From Brevundimonas fontaquae (GTDB lineage Bacteria > Pseudomonadota > Alphaproteobacteria > Caulobacterales > Caulobacteraceae): a stretch of 64,000 nucleotides of DNA. Where the stretch lies: the NCBI RefSeq assembly GCF_017086445.1, contig NZ_CP070968.1, positions 1,240,001 through 1,304,000 of the forward strand, written 5' to 3'. Every line of letters starts with the position of its first letter. Within the stretch, counting starts at the first letter, position 1. The notes below the pieces were generated by a model. It saw nothing but the letters and a program-made list of their open reading frames with translations. It was not told the origin of the DNA and ran no database searches. Shown here one piece after another: positions 8,295 through 16,834 of this stretch. The position numbers and the translations under genes were made by a program.

Positions 8295-9809
8295 TCACGC
8301 GCCGTCCAGAAACAGCCGGCACGCCGGGTTGGCGGTCTCGTCGACGTAGGGGTAGCCAAGATCGGCCAGAGCGGCGGTCAGTTGGGCTTGTTCCTGGGGC
8401 GGCACGCTGATGCCCGCCAGCACCCGGCCGACGTCGTCGCCGTGGTTGCGATAATGGAACAGCGTCATGGCCCAGGCGGGCTGGAGGCTGTTCAGGAACC
8501 GCAGGAAGGCGCCGGGGCGCTCGGGGAACTGGAAGCGCAGGATGCGTTCGTGGGGCAGGCCAACGGTGCGGCCGCCGACCATGTAGCGGACATGCAGCTT
8601 GGCGGTCTCATTGTCGCTCATGTCCTCGACGGCGTAACCGCCCGAACGCAGGGCCGCGATCAGGTCGTCGCGCTCGTGCGGACCGTTTCGCAGGGCGACG
8701 CCGACGAAGATTTGCGCCTGCCCGTCGCAGGACCAGCGATAGTTGAATTCGGTGACCGAACGGCCGTCCAGACTGTCCAGGAATCGACGGTAGTCGTCGC
8801 GGTCGTCCTTCATCGCCACGGCCAGCAGGGCCTCGGCGCCCTCGCCGATCTCGGCCCGTTCGGCGACGTGACGCAGCCGGTCGAAGTTCAGATTGGCGCC
8901 CGAGTTCACAGCGATCAGACTGCCGCTTCCGGGGTGGGCGGCGGCCCAGGCCTTCAGCCCCGCCAAGGCCACGGCGCCCGAGGGCTCGGCGATGGCGCGG
9001 CTGTCGTCGAAGATGTCCTTGATCGCAGCGCAGATGGCGTCGGTGTCCACCAGCACGATCTCGTCCAGCAGATCCTTGCACAGGCGGAAGGTCTCGGTCC
9101 CGGCTCGACGGACGGCGACGCCGTCGGCGAACAGGCCGACCTCGTTCAGGGTCACGACCTGACCCGCGTCGATGGCGGACTTCATCGTCGGAGCATCCAC
9201 AGGCTCGACGCCGATGATCCGGGTCTCGGGGCGCAGGAATTTGACGATGGCGGCGACGCCAGCGGCCAGGCCTCCACCGCCGATGGGCACGAAGATGGCT
9301 TCGATCGGATCGGCGTGCTGGCGGGCGATCTCGAGGCCCACCGTGCCCTGGCCCGCGATGACGTCGGGGTCGTCGAAGGGATGGATGAACGCCGCGCCGG
9401 TCCGGCCCTCCAGCTCACGGGCGTGGGCATAGGCCTCGTCGAAGCTGTCGCCGTGCAGGACGACCTCGCCGTCCAGGGCGCGGACGGCCGCGACCTTGAT
9501 GCCGGGTGTGGTGGTCGGCATGACGATGGTGGCGGGAATGTTGCGGCGTGCGGCCGCCAGGGCCACCCCTTGCGCGTGATTGCCGGCCGAGGCGCAGATG
9601 ACGCCCCTGGACAGTTCGTCCTCCGATAGGCCGGCGATCTTGTTATAGGCGCCGCGGATCTTGAACGAAAACACCGGCTGCAAGTCCTCGCGCTTCAGCA
9701 GAACGGGCCGGTCGAGCCGCACCGAGAGGCGGCGCAGCGGGTCGAGAGGCGTCTCCTCCGCCACGTCATAGACGCGGGCGGTCAGGATGCGGCGGATGGT
9801 GTCCTGCAT
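8295..9809 (-). CDS. ilvA: threonine ammonia-lyase, biosynthetic
   Basis: 504-residue PLP enzyme making 2-oxobutanoate from threonine, the first committed step to isoleucine. The PLP lysine lies in 'VFSFKIRGAYNKI', the phosphate loop is 'PIGGGGLAAG', and 'ASAGNHAQGVALAA' is typical. Beyond residue 325 come two ACT-like regulatory segments ('FRFLDSLDGRSVTEFNYRW' and 'RILRFQFPERPGAFLRFLNSL'), the layout of the long, isoleucine-inhibited biosynthetic form. Divergent from nadA. Confidence 0.95.
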   Translation of the reverse strand: MQDTIRRILTARVYDVAEETPLDPLRRLSVRLDRPVLLKREDLQPVFSFKIRGAYNKIAGLSEDELSRGVICASAGNHAQGVALAAARRNIPATIVMPTTTPGIKVAAVRALDGEVVLHGDSFDEAYAHARELEGRTGAAFIHPFDDPDVIAGQGTVGLEIARQHADPIEAIFVPIGGGGLAAGVAAIVKFLRPETRIIGVEPVDAPTMKSAIDAGQVVTLNEVGLFADGVAVRRAGTETFRLCKDLLDEIVLVDTDAICAAIKDIFDDSRAIAEPSGAVALAGLKAWAAAHPGSGSLIAVNSGANLNFDRLRHVAERAEIGEGAEALLAVAMKDDRDDYRRFLDSLDGRSVTEFNYRWSCDGQAQIFVGVALRNGPHERDDLIAALRSGGYAVEDMSDNETAKLHVRYMVGGRTVGLPHERILRFQFPERPGAFLRFLNSLQPAWAMTLFHYRNHGDDVGRVLAGISVPPQEQAQLTAALADLGYPYVDETANPACRLFLDGA

Positions 9810-9938
9810 GGAAATGTCGTGAATAGGCGCTTAGGGGCAAAGAAGTGGGCTGCCATCTAGGCGATATCCGCCCGCTTGGGAACGGTTGTTGCAAATCGCG
9901 ATCGTCTGTGACTTGCACGGAGAGGTATGCATTTCCTC

Positions 9939-9966
9939 TTGCACAGCGCCCGCATCGGCCTACATT
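9939..9966 (+). promoter_or_regulatory. predicted sigma-70 promoter of nadA
   Basis: TTGCAC (9939-9944), a 16-base spacer and TACATT (9961-9966). Transcription would start near 9973, directly at the inverted repeat at 9974-9996, so the layout favours a repressor site at the start point. Predicted by eye. Confidence 0.5.
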
Positions 9967-9973
9967 GCGCCTG

Positions 9974-9996
9974 CTTATGCTAAATGTGAGCATAAG
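9974..9996. promoter_or_regulatory. operator for NAD biosynthesis repressor (inverted repeat)
   Basis: Perfect 8-bp arms CTTATGCT (9974-9981) and AGCATAAG (9989-9996) separated by 7 bases, just before the nadA start codon and just after the predicted -10. In alphaproteobacteria nadABC operons are known to be repressed by NadQ or NrtR-type regulators; which one acts here is not encoded in the window, so the identity of the regulator is inference. Confidence 0.6.
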
Positions 9997-10011
9997 GGTA
10001 TGGAGATGATC

Positions 10012-11091
10012 ATGGCTGACGGCGCCTTTGGTCTGACGAAAGAGCTGGAGCGGGAAACCGCCGGGGTGTGGGCCAAGGTCAAGGACCACGTCACGCCGCT
10101 GGAATGGCCTGCGCAGGCGCGCCTGATCAGCGAGATCAACCGGCTGAAGCGCGAGCGCGACGCGGTGATCCTGGCCCACAACTATATGACGCCCGAGATC
10201 TTCCACGGCGTCGGCGACTATGTCGGCGACAGCCTGGGCCTGGCCAAGGAAGCTGCACGGTTGGACGCCAAGGTGATCGTCCAGGCGGGCGTTCACTTCA
10301 TGGCCGAGACGTCCAAGATCCTGAGCCCGGAAAAGACCGTGCTGATCCCTGACCTGCGCGCTGGATGCTCGCTGGCCTCGTCGATCACCGGCGCGGATGT
10401 GCGGCTGATCAAGCAGCGCTATCCGGGGCTGCCGGTCGTGACCTATGTGAACACCACCGCCGACGTGAAGGCCGAGACCGACATCTGCTGCACCAGCGCC
10501 AACGCCGTTCAGGTGGTGGAATGGGCAGCCAGGGAATGGGGCGTGGATCGGGTCATCCTGATCCCGGACGAGTTCCTGGCGCGCAATGTCGCGGCCCAGA
10601 CGACGGTCGGCATCATCGCTTGGAAAGGCCGCTGCGAGGTGCATGAGCGGTTCACAGTCGCCGATATCGCCGAGATGCGCGCCGCCTATCCGGGGGCCGA
10701 GATCCTGGCCCACCCCGAATGCCCTGAGGACGTGCTGGCGGCGGCGGACTTCGCCGGCTCGACGGCGGCGATGACCGACTATGTCGAGGCGCGCCGGCCC
10801 AAACAGGTGGTGATGATCACCGAATGTTCGATGGCCTCGAACGTCGCTGGCGACGTGCCGGGCGTGCAGTTCATCGGCCCGTGCAACCTGTGCCCGCACA
10901 TGAAGCGGATCACGCTTCAGAACATCCATGACTGCCTGCTGAACATGCAGTTCGAGGTCACGGTGCCGGCCGACATGATCGAGCGTGGACGCCTGGCGGT
11001 GCAGCGAATGATTGACCTGCCGCCGCCCGCCATTCCCGCGCGCTACGACCTGGTCAAGGCGCGCCACCACGTCGATGTGGAGCTGATCTGA
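10012..11091 (+). CDS. nadA: quinolinate synthase
   Basis: 359 residues. Condenses iminoaspartate with dihydroxyacetone phosphate to quinolinate, using a [4Fe-4S] cluster. Cluster cysteines are in '[12 protein letters not shown]', '[12 protein letters not shown]' and '[15 protein letters not shown]'; '[24 protein letters not shown]' and '[25 protein letters not shown]' are family hallmarks. ATG 10012 is preferred because GGAG lies six bases upstream; in-frame ATGs at 10000 and 10006 are alternatives. First gene of nadA-(protease)-nadB-nadC, behind a promoter and operator. Confidence 0.96.
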   Translation: MADGAFGLTKELERETAGVWAKVKDHVTPLEWPAQARLISEINRLKRERDAVILAHNYMTPEIFHGVGDYVGDSLGLAKEAARLDAKVIVQAGVHFMAETSKILSPEKTVLIPDLRAGCSLASSITGADVRLIKQRYPGLPVVTYVNTTADVKAETDICCTSANAVQVVEWAAREWGVDRVILIPDEFLARNVAAQTTVGIIAWKGRCEVHERFTVADIAEMRAAYPGAEILAHPECPEDVLAAADFAGSTAAMTDYVEARRPKQVVMITECSMASNVAGDVPGVQFIGPCNLCPHMKRITLQNIHDCLLNMQFEVTVPADMIERGRLAVQRMIDLPPPAIPARYDLVKARHHVDVELI

Positions 11092-11149
11092 GCGTGACGC
11101 GGCGATCGGTCCCGGCGACGGGACGGTCGTCCGCGCCCATCTGGACGCC

Positions 11150-12022
11150 ATGAGCAACACAGACACCACAGATCAGACGCCTGACCGTACACTGGGCCGC
11201 ACGCCGGGACCTTGGGACGCCAAGCCCGAAGCGACATCGGCGCGTGCAACCGCGCCGGCGCCCGCAGCCGAAGCGCCGGTCGAGAAGGACCAGAGCCTAG
11301 TGTGGGCGATGCTTTCCACGGCGCTGATGGGCGGCTTCTTGTGGTGGATCACGGGCAGCGCCATCGTGGCGGGCGCGGTGCTGATCGGGCTGTTCGTCCA
11401 TGAGGCGGGTCACGCTCTGGTGATGAACAAGCTCGGCATGGGGCCGGCCCGCATCTACATCATCCCCTTCCTTGGCGGCCTGGCCAAAGCGCGGCGTGAG
11501 CCGAAGAGCGAGTGGGACGGCGTGCTGGTCTCGCTGGCCGGGCCGGCGTTCGGCTTGCTGGCGATGATCCCCTTCGTCGGGGTCCGGATGGTTCTGGGGC
11601 AGGGAGAGTGGCTGATGGGCGCCTTCTTCATCGCCATGCTCAATCTGGTGAACCTTGTGCCGGCGCCGCCTCTGGATGGATCCAAGGCTCTTGGCCCGGT
11701 GCTGACGCGTGTTCATCCGCGTCTGGAGCAGATCGTGCTGCTGGTCATCGGCGTGGCGGTGGTCTGGTGGGGGCTGACGACCGGGCGCTTTATCTTGGCC
11801 GCCTTCCTGGCTCTGTCGGTGTTCAGCCATCTGAAGCGTGGCGTCTGGCGCGCGGCCTGGGGCACGCTGAGCTGGCCCGAGGCGGGCAAGAGCCTGGCGC
11901 TTTACCTGCTGACCCTGGCGGTGTGCGCGGCGGCGGCCGTCGGCGCCCTGATGCCGATGACCGGGGGCGATCCGGCCGGCTCGGTGCAGTTGGGCCTCAA
12001 CTACCTGGGCTTTGGACGATGA
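11150..12022 (+). CDS. site-2-protease-like M50 metalloprotease
   Basis: 290-residue membrane protein. After a disordered 45-residue Pro/Ala-rich tail come five or six TM segments. The zinc motif 'FVHEAGHALVMNKLG' lies at about residues 83-97 and the third ligand motif 'NLVPAPPLDGSKAL' at about 167-180, so the active site looks complete. It belongs to the short M50 group (no PDZ). It sits between nadA and nadB and overlaps nadB by ATGA, so it is translated with the NAD pathway. Membrane substrate unknown; no anti-sigma factor is nearby. Confidence 0.85.
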   Translation: MSNTDTTDQTPDRTLGRTPGPWDAKPEATSARATAPAPAAEAPVEKDQSLVWAMLSTALMGGFLWWITGSAIVAGAVLIGLFVHEAGHALVMNKLGMGPARIYIIPFLGGLAKARREPKSEWDGVLVSLAGPAFGLLAMIPFVGVRMVLGQGEWLMGAFFIAMLNLVNLVPAPPLDGSKALGPVLTRVHPRLEQIVLLVIGVAVVWWGLTTGRFILAAFLALSVFSHLKRGVWRAAWGTLSWPEAGKSLALYLLTLAVCAAAAVGALMPMTGGDPAGSVQLGLNYLGFGR

Positions 12023-13533
12023 ACCGAACGCGGCATGACGGACCTCTGATCGTCGGGGCGGGCCTGGCGGGGCTGTCGGCCGCGCTGGAGGCGGCGAAGG
12101 CCGGCGCGAAGGTGCTTGTCGTGACGCCCGAGCCCTTGCTGAACGCCTGTTCGTCGGCCTGGGCGCAGGGCGGGATGGCGGCGGCGCTGACAGGACAGGA
12201 CACGGCCGCATTGCACGCCAGGGATACGGAGGCAGCGGGCGCGGGTCTGGTCGAGCCGGTCGCGGCGCGCGCCCTGACCGACGCCGGGCGCGAGACGGTG
12301 GAGTGGCTGGCGGCCCTGGGCGCGCCGTTCGACCGGGATGCGGACGGCGGCTTCGTTGTCAGCCTGGAGGCAGCCCATTCCGTTCCTCGCGTGGCCCGGG
12401 TCGGCGGCGACGGCGCGGGCCGGGCTATCCTGTCTGCCGTCGTTGCAGCGGTGCGAGCCGAGAAGTTGATCGAGGTCTGGGACGACGCGCGGCTGAAGGC
12501 CCTGTCGCAGGACGCGGACGGCCGAGTTGTCGGGGCGGTGGTCGTGCGCGGCGACCGCCTGGTCGAGATCACGGCGACGGCGGTGGTGCTGGCCACGGGC
12601 GGTGCGGGCGGTCTGTTTGTGGCGACCACGACCCCGGCGGCGCTGAAGGGCGAGGGGATGGCCCTGGCCGCGCGAGCCGGCGCGGAAATCCTCGATCCGG
12701 AGTTCGTGCAATTTCACCCCACCGCCATCGACGTGGGGCTGGACCCCGCCCCCCTGGCTACAGAGGCCTTGCGGGGCGAGGGCGCGCGACTGATCGATGG
12801 TCAGGGGCGGTTCCTGCTGGGTGACGAGGCCGACGCCGATCTGAAGCCGCGAGACGTGGTTGCGCGAGCGGTCCATGCGGCGCGCGCCGACGGGCGAGGG
12901 GCCTTTCTGGATGCGCGGGCAGCGATCGGGGACGAGTTTCCCCACGCGTTTCCCGCCGTCTTCGCCGCCTGTATGCGCGCCGGGCTAGACCCGCGTGTCA
13001 GCCCGATCCCGGTGATGGCGGCCTGCCACTATCACATGGGCGGGATCACCGCCGATGCGGACGGACGCACGACGGTTGCGGGCCTCTATGCGGTCGGAGA
13101 ATGTGCGGCGACCGGCGTGCACGGCGCCAACCGGCTGGCGTCCAACTCTTTGCTGGAAGCGGCGGCCTTCGGTCGGCGCGCGGGCCGGTCGGCGGCCCAG
13201 GAAGTCGTCGGCGGCCGCCCCTTGGCGGCTGATATCTCGCCTGACCTGCCGGATGCGGCGATGGCCGAACTGCGGACCGCCATGACGGCGCATGCGGGCG
13301 TGGTGCGCGATGCGGCGGGGCTGCAGACCCTGACTGCCCTGATCGACCGGCTCGAGAGCCAGCACGGGCCGGCGGCCGTTCTGTTGGCGGCGAGGCTGAT
13401 CGCCCAGGCGGCGCTGGACCGGCATGAGAGCCGGGGCGGGCACTACCGGTCGGACTATCCGCAGACGGATATGGCGGCGGTGCACACGCGCGTGCGGATC
13501 CCATACCCGGCGGCGTTGGAGGCGGCGGAATGA
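12019..13533 (+). CDS. nadB: L-aspartate oxidase
   Basis: 504-residue FAD enzyme oxidising aspartate to iminoaspartate for NadA. Dinucleotide-binding motif 'PLIVGAGLAGLSAALEA' starts at residue 9; 'CSSAWAQGGMAAAL', 'EFVQFHPTAID', 'CHYHMGGI' and 'GLYAVGECAATGVHGANRLASNSLLEA' are diagnostic of the succinate dehydrogenase/NadB flavoprotein fold. Start ATG overlaps the stop of the M50 gene, and its own end overlaps nadC by ATGA. Slightly shorter than the E. coli enzyme, as usual in this group. Confidence 0.96.
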   Translation: MNRTRHDGPLIVGAGLAGLSAALEAAKAGAKVLVVTPEPLLNACSSAWAQGGMAAALTGQDTAALHARDTEAAGAGLVEPVAARALTDAGRETVEWLAALGAPFDRDADGGFVVSLEAAHSVPRVARVGGDGAGRAILSAVVAAVRAEKLIEVWDDARLKALSQDADGRVVGAVVVRGDRLVEITATAVVLATGGAGGLFVATTTPAALKGEGMALAARAGAEILDPEFVQFHPTAIDVGLDPAPLATEALRGEGARLIDGQGRFLLGDEADADLKPRDVVARAVHAARADGRGAFLDARAAIGDEFPHAFPAVFAACMRAGLDPRVSPIPVMAACHYHMGGITADADGRTTVAGLYAVGECAATGVHGANRLASNSLLEAAAFGRRAGRSAAQEVVGGRPLAADISPDLPDAAMAELRTAMTAHAGVVRDAAGLQTLTALIDRLESQHGPAAVLLAARLIAQAALDRHESRGGHYRSDYPQTDMAAVHTRVRIPYPAALEAAE

Positions 13534-14387
13534 GACGACTTCCAGAAGTCCTGATCGAGCCTGTCGTGCGGCTGGCGCTTGCCGAGGATCTGGGTCGGGC
13601 GGGCGATGTGACCGCCATGGCCTGCATCCCTGAGGATGCGCGGATGAAGGCGGCCTTTGCGGCCAGGAAACCCGGCGTGCTGGCCGGCATCGACTGCGTG
13701 CGCTTGGCCGTGCTGGCCATGGATCCCAAGGCCTCGGTCGATTTGCGTTTGAGAGACGGCGACGCCTTCGAGGCCGGCGAAGTGCTGGCGGTGGTCGAGG
13801 CCGATGCGCGGGCCTTCCTCTCGGCCGAGCGGACGGCGCTCAATCTGGTCGGACGGCTAAGCGGCGTAGCGACCTTGACGCGCACCTATGTCGAGGCCGT
13901 CGCCGGGACCAAGGCGCGGATCGCGGATACGCGCAAGACCACGCCGGGGCTGCGCGCGCTGGAGAAGCATGCCGTGGCCTGCGGCGGCGGGATCAACCAT
14001 CGCTTCGGCCTGGATGACGCCATCCTGATCAAGGACAACCACGTCGCCGTCTGCGGCGGCGTCGTCGAGGCGGTGCGGCGGGCCAAGGCCTTCGCCCCGC
14101 ATCTGATGAAGGTCGAGGTCGAGGTTGATGGGTTGGATCAGCTGGACGCCGTATTGGCCGTGATCGACGAGGGCGCGGCGCCCGATGTCATCATGCTGGA
14201 CAACTTCAGCCTCGACGACCTGCGCGCCGCCGTGGCGCGCGTCGCCGGGCGGATCGTGCTGGAGGCCTCGGGTGGGGTCGATCTGACGACGGTGCGCGGC
14301 ATCGCCGAGACGGGCGTGGACGTCATCTCGGTCGGCGCCCTGACCCATTCGGCGCCCGTTCTGGATATCGGCCTGGACGCGCTCTGA
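13530..14387 (+). CDS. nadC: nicotinate-nucleotide pyrophosphorylase (quinolinate phosphoribosyltransferase)
   Basis: 285 residues. Decarboxylates quinolinate and joins it to PRPP, giving nicotinate mononucleotide. Seen: 'LAEDLGRAGDVTAMAC' near the start, 'ERTALNLVGRLSGVATLTRTYVEAV', 'IADTRKTTPGLRALEKHAVACGGGINHRFGLDDAILIKDNHV' and 'LEASGGVDLTTVRGIAETGVDVISVGALTHS', all substrate-binding blocks of the family. Last gene of the nad operon, coupled to nadB by ATGA. Confidence 0.97.
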   Translation: MRRLPEVLIEPVVRLALAEDLGRAGDVTAMACIPEDARMKAAFAARKPGVLAGIDCVRLAVLAMDPKASVDLRLRDGDAFEAGEVLAVVEADARAFLSAERTALNLVGRLSGVATLTRTYVEAVAGTKARIADTRKTTPGLRALEKHAVACGGGINHRFGLDDAILIKDNHVAVCGGVVEAVRRAKAFAPHLMKVEVEVDGLDQLDAVLAVIDEGAAPDVIMLDNFSLDDLRAAVARVAGRIVLEASGGVDLTTVRGIAETGVDVISVGALTHSAPVLDIGLDAL

Positions 14388-14408
14388 CGGCTTGCAGGCC
14401 TCCGCCGA

Positions 14409-15533
14409 TCAAGCGGGGCTGGAGGCCGTCTCGGCGACGTCGGTCCTGGCCGAGGTCTCGTTCGCCCGTGCAGGGCGCGAAGCCGATTGGGCCGCGGCGG
14501 CGCGCGGGGCGGCAGGCGAAGGCGTCGTCGACTGGGCCGTCGGCGCGGGCAGGGCGCGACCTTCCTGCGCCAGCACCATCGAATAGGCGACCGCCTGTCC
14601 GGCCTGACGCGCGGTTTCGACCGGGTTGAGCCCGGCCTGGATCAGGCGCGGCTGGTCCGCCGGCGCCGCGCGACGGGCGGCGTAGGTGAAGGTCCCGCCG
14701 GTGCTTGAGCGGCCGCCGAAGCGATAGAACAGATGGCTGCCCACCTGGCTGACCTGCACCAGCGACGAACGCCAGCCCGGCGTCACGGCGGTGGTGTGGA
14801 AGTGGGTCGCATTGCCGACGCGCGAAAAGACCGACCCCGACATGGCGTTCGAGGCCACGGTCCTGGCGCGGTTCCAGGCGGCGTGGTTGACGCGGCCGCG
14901 CATTGCGCCCGAGCAGGTGAAGGAGAACTGGCAACCGGTGCTGCGCGCCGCACCCTGGAAGACGACGCCGCAGACGGTCTTGGGGAAGGCGGGGTGGCGC
15001 ACGCGGTTCAGGACAACCTGGGCCACGGCCTTCATGCCGTCGGCGCCCTCGCCACGGGCTTCATAATAGACGGCCTGGGTCAGGCAATCGAGATCGCGGC
15101 TGGCGTCCAGGGCGTTGGCGACGCGGAAGGCGGGCGCGGCGGTAGGGGCGGTCAGGCTGGCGCGGCGAAGATTGGGATCGCCCGGCGCGCGGAGCTGTTC
15201 GAGACGGGCGGCCAGCAGTTCGGCCTGGCGATCGCGCTGGGCCGAGCCTGCGCTGGTGTAGGGATCATGACGGCGCGCGATGGTCAGGGCGCTGGCGTCG
15301 AGGCCGCCGGCGGCGGCGGCGAGGGCTTCTTCAGTGAAACCGGCGGCGGTGGCGCCTTGAATCCGTTCGGCCTGGGCGCGCAGCGTCGTCGCGCGCGCCG
15401 TCGTGCCGCCCAGATAGGCGCATCCGATCGCCAGTCCCATCAGACCGCCAAAGGCTGCGACAGCCGTCATGGGCTTGATCTTGGCCACACGATCGGCGCG
15501 CAAAATGGCGCGCGTCTGCGAGGAATGCGACAA
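14409..15533 (-). CDS. SleB-like cell wall hydrolase
   Basis: About 374 residues with an N-terminal anchor ('MTAVAAFGGLMGLAIGCAYLGG') after a short basic segment. The catalytic domain is Hydrolase_2/SleB type: 'CLTQAVYYEARGEGADGMKAVAQVVLNRVRHPAFPKTVCGVVFQG', 'GCQFSFTCSG' and 'ATHFHTTAVTPGW'. The glutamate in 'YYEARGE' is the likely catalytic acid. The tail is Ala/Pro/Ser-rich. Start uncertain: TTG 15533 (AGGA upstream), GTG 15488 or ATG 15470; the frame stays open to 15626. A second homologue lies at 20327-21508. Confidence 0.85.
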   Translation of the reverse strand: MSHSSQTRAILRADRVAKIKPMTAVAAFGGLMGLAIGCAYLGGTTARATTLRAQAERIQGATAAGFTEEALAAAAGGLDASALTIARRHDPYTSAGSAQRDRQAELLAARLEQLRAPGDPNLRRASLTAPTAAPAFRVANALDASRDLDCLTQAVYYEARGEGADGMKAVAQVVLNRVRHPAFPKTVCGVVFQGAARSTGCQFSFTCSGAMRGRVNHAAWNRARTVASNAMSGSVFSRVGNATHFHTTAVTPGWRSSLVQVSQVGSHLFYRFGGRSSTGGTFTYAARRAAPADQPRLIQAGLNPVETARQAGQAVAYSMVLAQEGRALPAPTAQSTTPSPAAPRAAAAQSASRPARANETSARTDVAETASSPA

Positions 15534-15931
15534 CGAGGTAGTCCTGTTCAGCAGGGCGAGAAACGCGGCCCCCGGGGGTAGTCTTGCCGGCGAGGCGACC
15601 CATTGTGGTCGCGGTCCAGCCTGCAAATTCCGGCGCTCGGCTCACTGGCCCGGGCGTCGAGGACGGGCCTTTAGCCAGCCTTTTATGGCGTCAATGTGTT
15701 CGATTCGCAATCCGATGGTTAAGCCCTCAGATTCGACAGGTATTTTTTAGTCGCGAAGGCCTGTGTGGCTGCAACATGGCGATGACGGCGCAATCAATCG
15801 TCTGAATACTGTATCCGACTACAGTTGGACTTGTCGTGTGTGGTTGTGCTGCGGCGCAGCAGACTAACGGCATGGTTCAAAACTGTTTAGAATTATGACG
15901 GCCGTCCAGCAGGGAACTAAAACCGAAGACA
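15534..15931. other. intergenic region with GANTC pair and hairpin
   Basis: No convincing gene. It holds two GANTC sites (15702-15706 and 15730-15734), the CcrM methylation sequence used with GcrA in Caulobacterales, and a tight hairpin TGCTGCG-G-CGCAGCA at 15847-15861. The leader of the hydrolase gene (minus strand) and the upstream region of the small lipoprotein (plus strand) share it. No tRNA or riboswitch fold recognised. Confidence 0.5.
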
Positions 15932-15956
15932 GGAACCGCAGCCTCGAGTTTGCGTT
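15932..15956 (+). promoter_or_regulatory. EcfG/SigT-type general stress promoter
   Basis: GGAAC (15932-15936), 16-base spacer, CGTT (15953-15956): an exact match to the -35/-10 consensus of the alphaproteobacterial general stress sigma factor (EcfG; SigT in Caulobacter). The expected start point is about 20 bases before the ATG of the small lipoprotein gene. Confidence 0.65.
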
Positions 15957-15983
15957 CAAGCGTGGCCTTTCGGAGAGAAGACC

Positions 15984-16169
15984 ATGTCGAAGATCATCGT
16001 TCTGACCGCCGCCGTGGCGACGGCGCTTACGCTGTCCGCCTGTGGCGCGACCATCGAACAAAAGGCCGCCAGCGGCGCGATCGCCGGCGCGGTCGTCGGC
16101 GGGCCGGTCGGAGCCGCAGTCGGCGGCGCTGCCGGCGCTGCTGTCGGTCAGGCGCAGAAGCCGAATTAA
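15984..16169 (+). CDS. small glycine-zipper lipoprotein
   Basis: 61 residues, ATG 15984 with GGAGAG upstream. A signal peptide ends in the lipobox 'LTLSAC' (Cys20). The mature part is a glycine zipper, 'SGAIAGAVVGGPVGAAVGGAAGAAVGQ', like OsmB/YMGG-type stress lipoproteins of the envelope. The promoter just upstream matches the EcfG consensus, so induction under general stress is likely. The gene is alone on this strand. Confidence 0.8.
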   Translation: MSKIIVLTAAVATALTLSACGATIEQKAASGAIAGAVVGGPVGAAVGGAAGAAVGQAQKPN

Positions 16170-16414
16170 GATAGCTATGGTGATGTGTGTTCATAACGCC
16201 GCGCTTGCGATACGGGCCACGTCGCCTATCTGATCAGAGTGTTGCGGCCACGCCGCCGCGACGCTCCAAATGACGCATCGGGCCGATTTGCGGGCTGCGA
16301 ACCTTGATTTTCGCGCGCTTATCGGCTTTGTGCGCCCCGCTTCGGGCCGTGCGTGACGCAGCCCGACCCCCGACGACCGCCCTGGTCGCTCACAAGGAAC
16401 CCTGACGCTTTCGC

Positions 16415-16771
16415 ATGAAAGATCTGAAGACCGGATTCTCCGACCGCATTACCGCCCAGCAAGAGGCCAAGAAGGCCCTGCTCGCCAAATTCAAGCCCAA
16501 GGCCGCCGCACCCGATCCCGAGTTCGAGCGTCTGGCTGAAAAGCGCGCCGCCGAAAAGGAAGCCCTGCGTCAGCAGCACGAGCTGGCCAAGGCCGAGCTG
16601 CGTCGCGAGAAGGCCGAGAAGGAAGCCGCGCGTCTGGCCGCCGAACTCGCCGCCCAGGAAGAGATCGACGCCGAGAAGCGCGCCGACCGCAAGGCGCGCA
16701 AGCAACTGACCAAGGAAGAGCAGAAGGCCAAGCGCGACGCGCGTTACGCCGCGCGCAAAGCCCGCCGCTAA
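16415..16771 (+). CDS. DUF6481 family charged coiled-coil protein
   Basis: 118 residues, almost entirely Lys/Arg/Glu/Ala. The family pattern is clear: 'FSDRITAQQEAKKALLAKFKPKAAAPDPEFERLAEKRAAEKEA...' in front and 'LTKEEQKAKRDARYAARKARR' at the end. A long single helix is expected; the basic tail may bind nucleic acid. The role of DUF6481 is not established. GGAACC precedes the ATG, and a strong terminator follows at 16798, so it is monocistronic. The 245 bases upstream show no gene and may be a long leader. Confidence 0.8.
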   Translation: MKDLKTGFSDRITAQQEAKKALLAKFKPKAAAPDPEFERLAEKRAAEKEALRQQHELAKAELRREKAEKEAARLAAELAAQEEIDAEKRADRKARKQLTKEEQKAKRDARYAARKARR

Positions 16772-16797
16772 ATCCAGCTGCGGCTCCAAACAGATCG

Positions 16798-16825
16798 ACG
16801 CGCCGCATCGCTGCGGCGCGTTTTT
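16798..16825 (+). terminator. intrinsic terminator after DUF6481 gene
   Basis: Perfect 10-bp stem ACGCGCCGCA / TGCGGCGCGT with TCGC loop (16798-16821), followed by a run of T. Stands 27 bases after the stop codon and just before the 3' end of the opposing kinase gene. Confidence 0.9.
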
Positions 16826-16834
16826 CTTTGGCCG

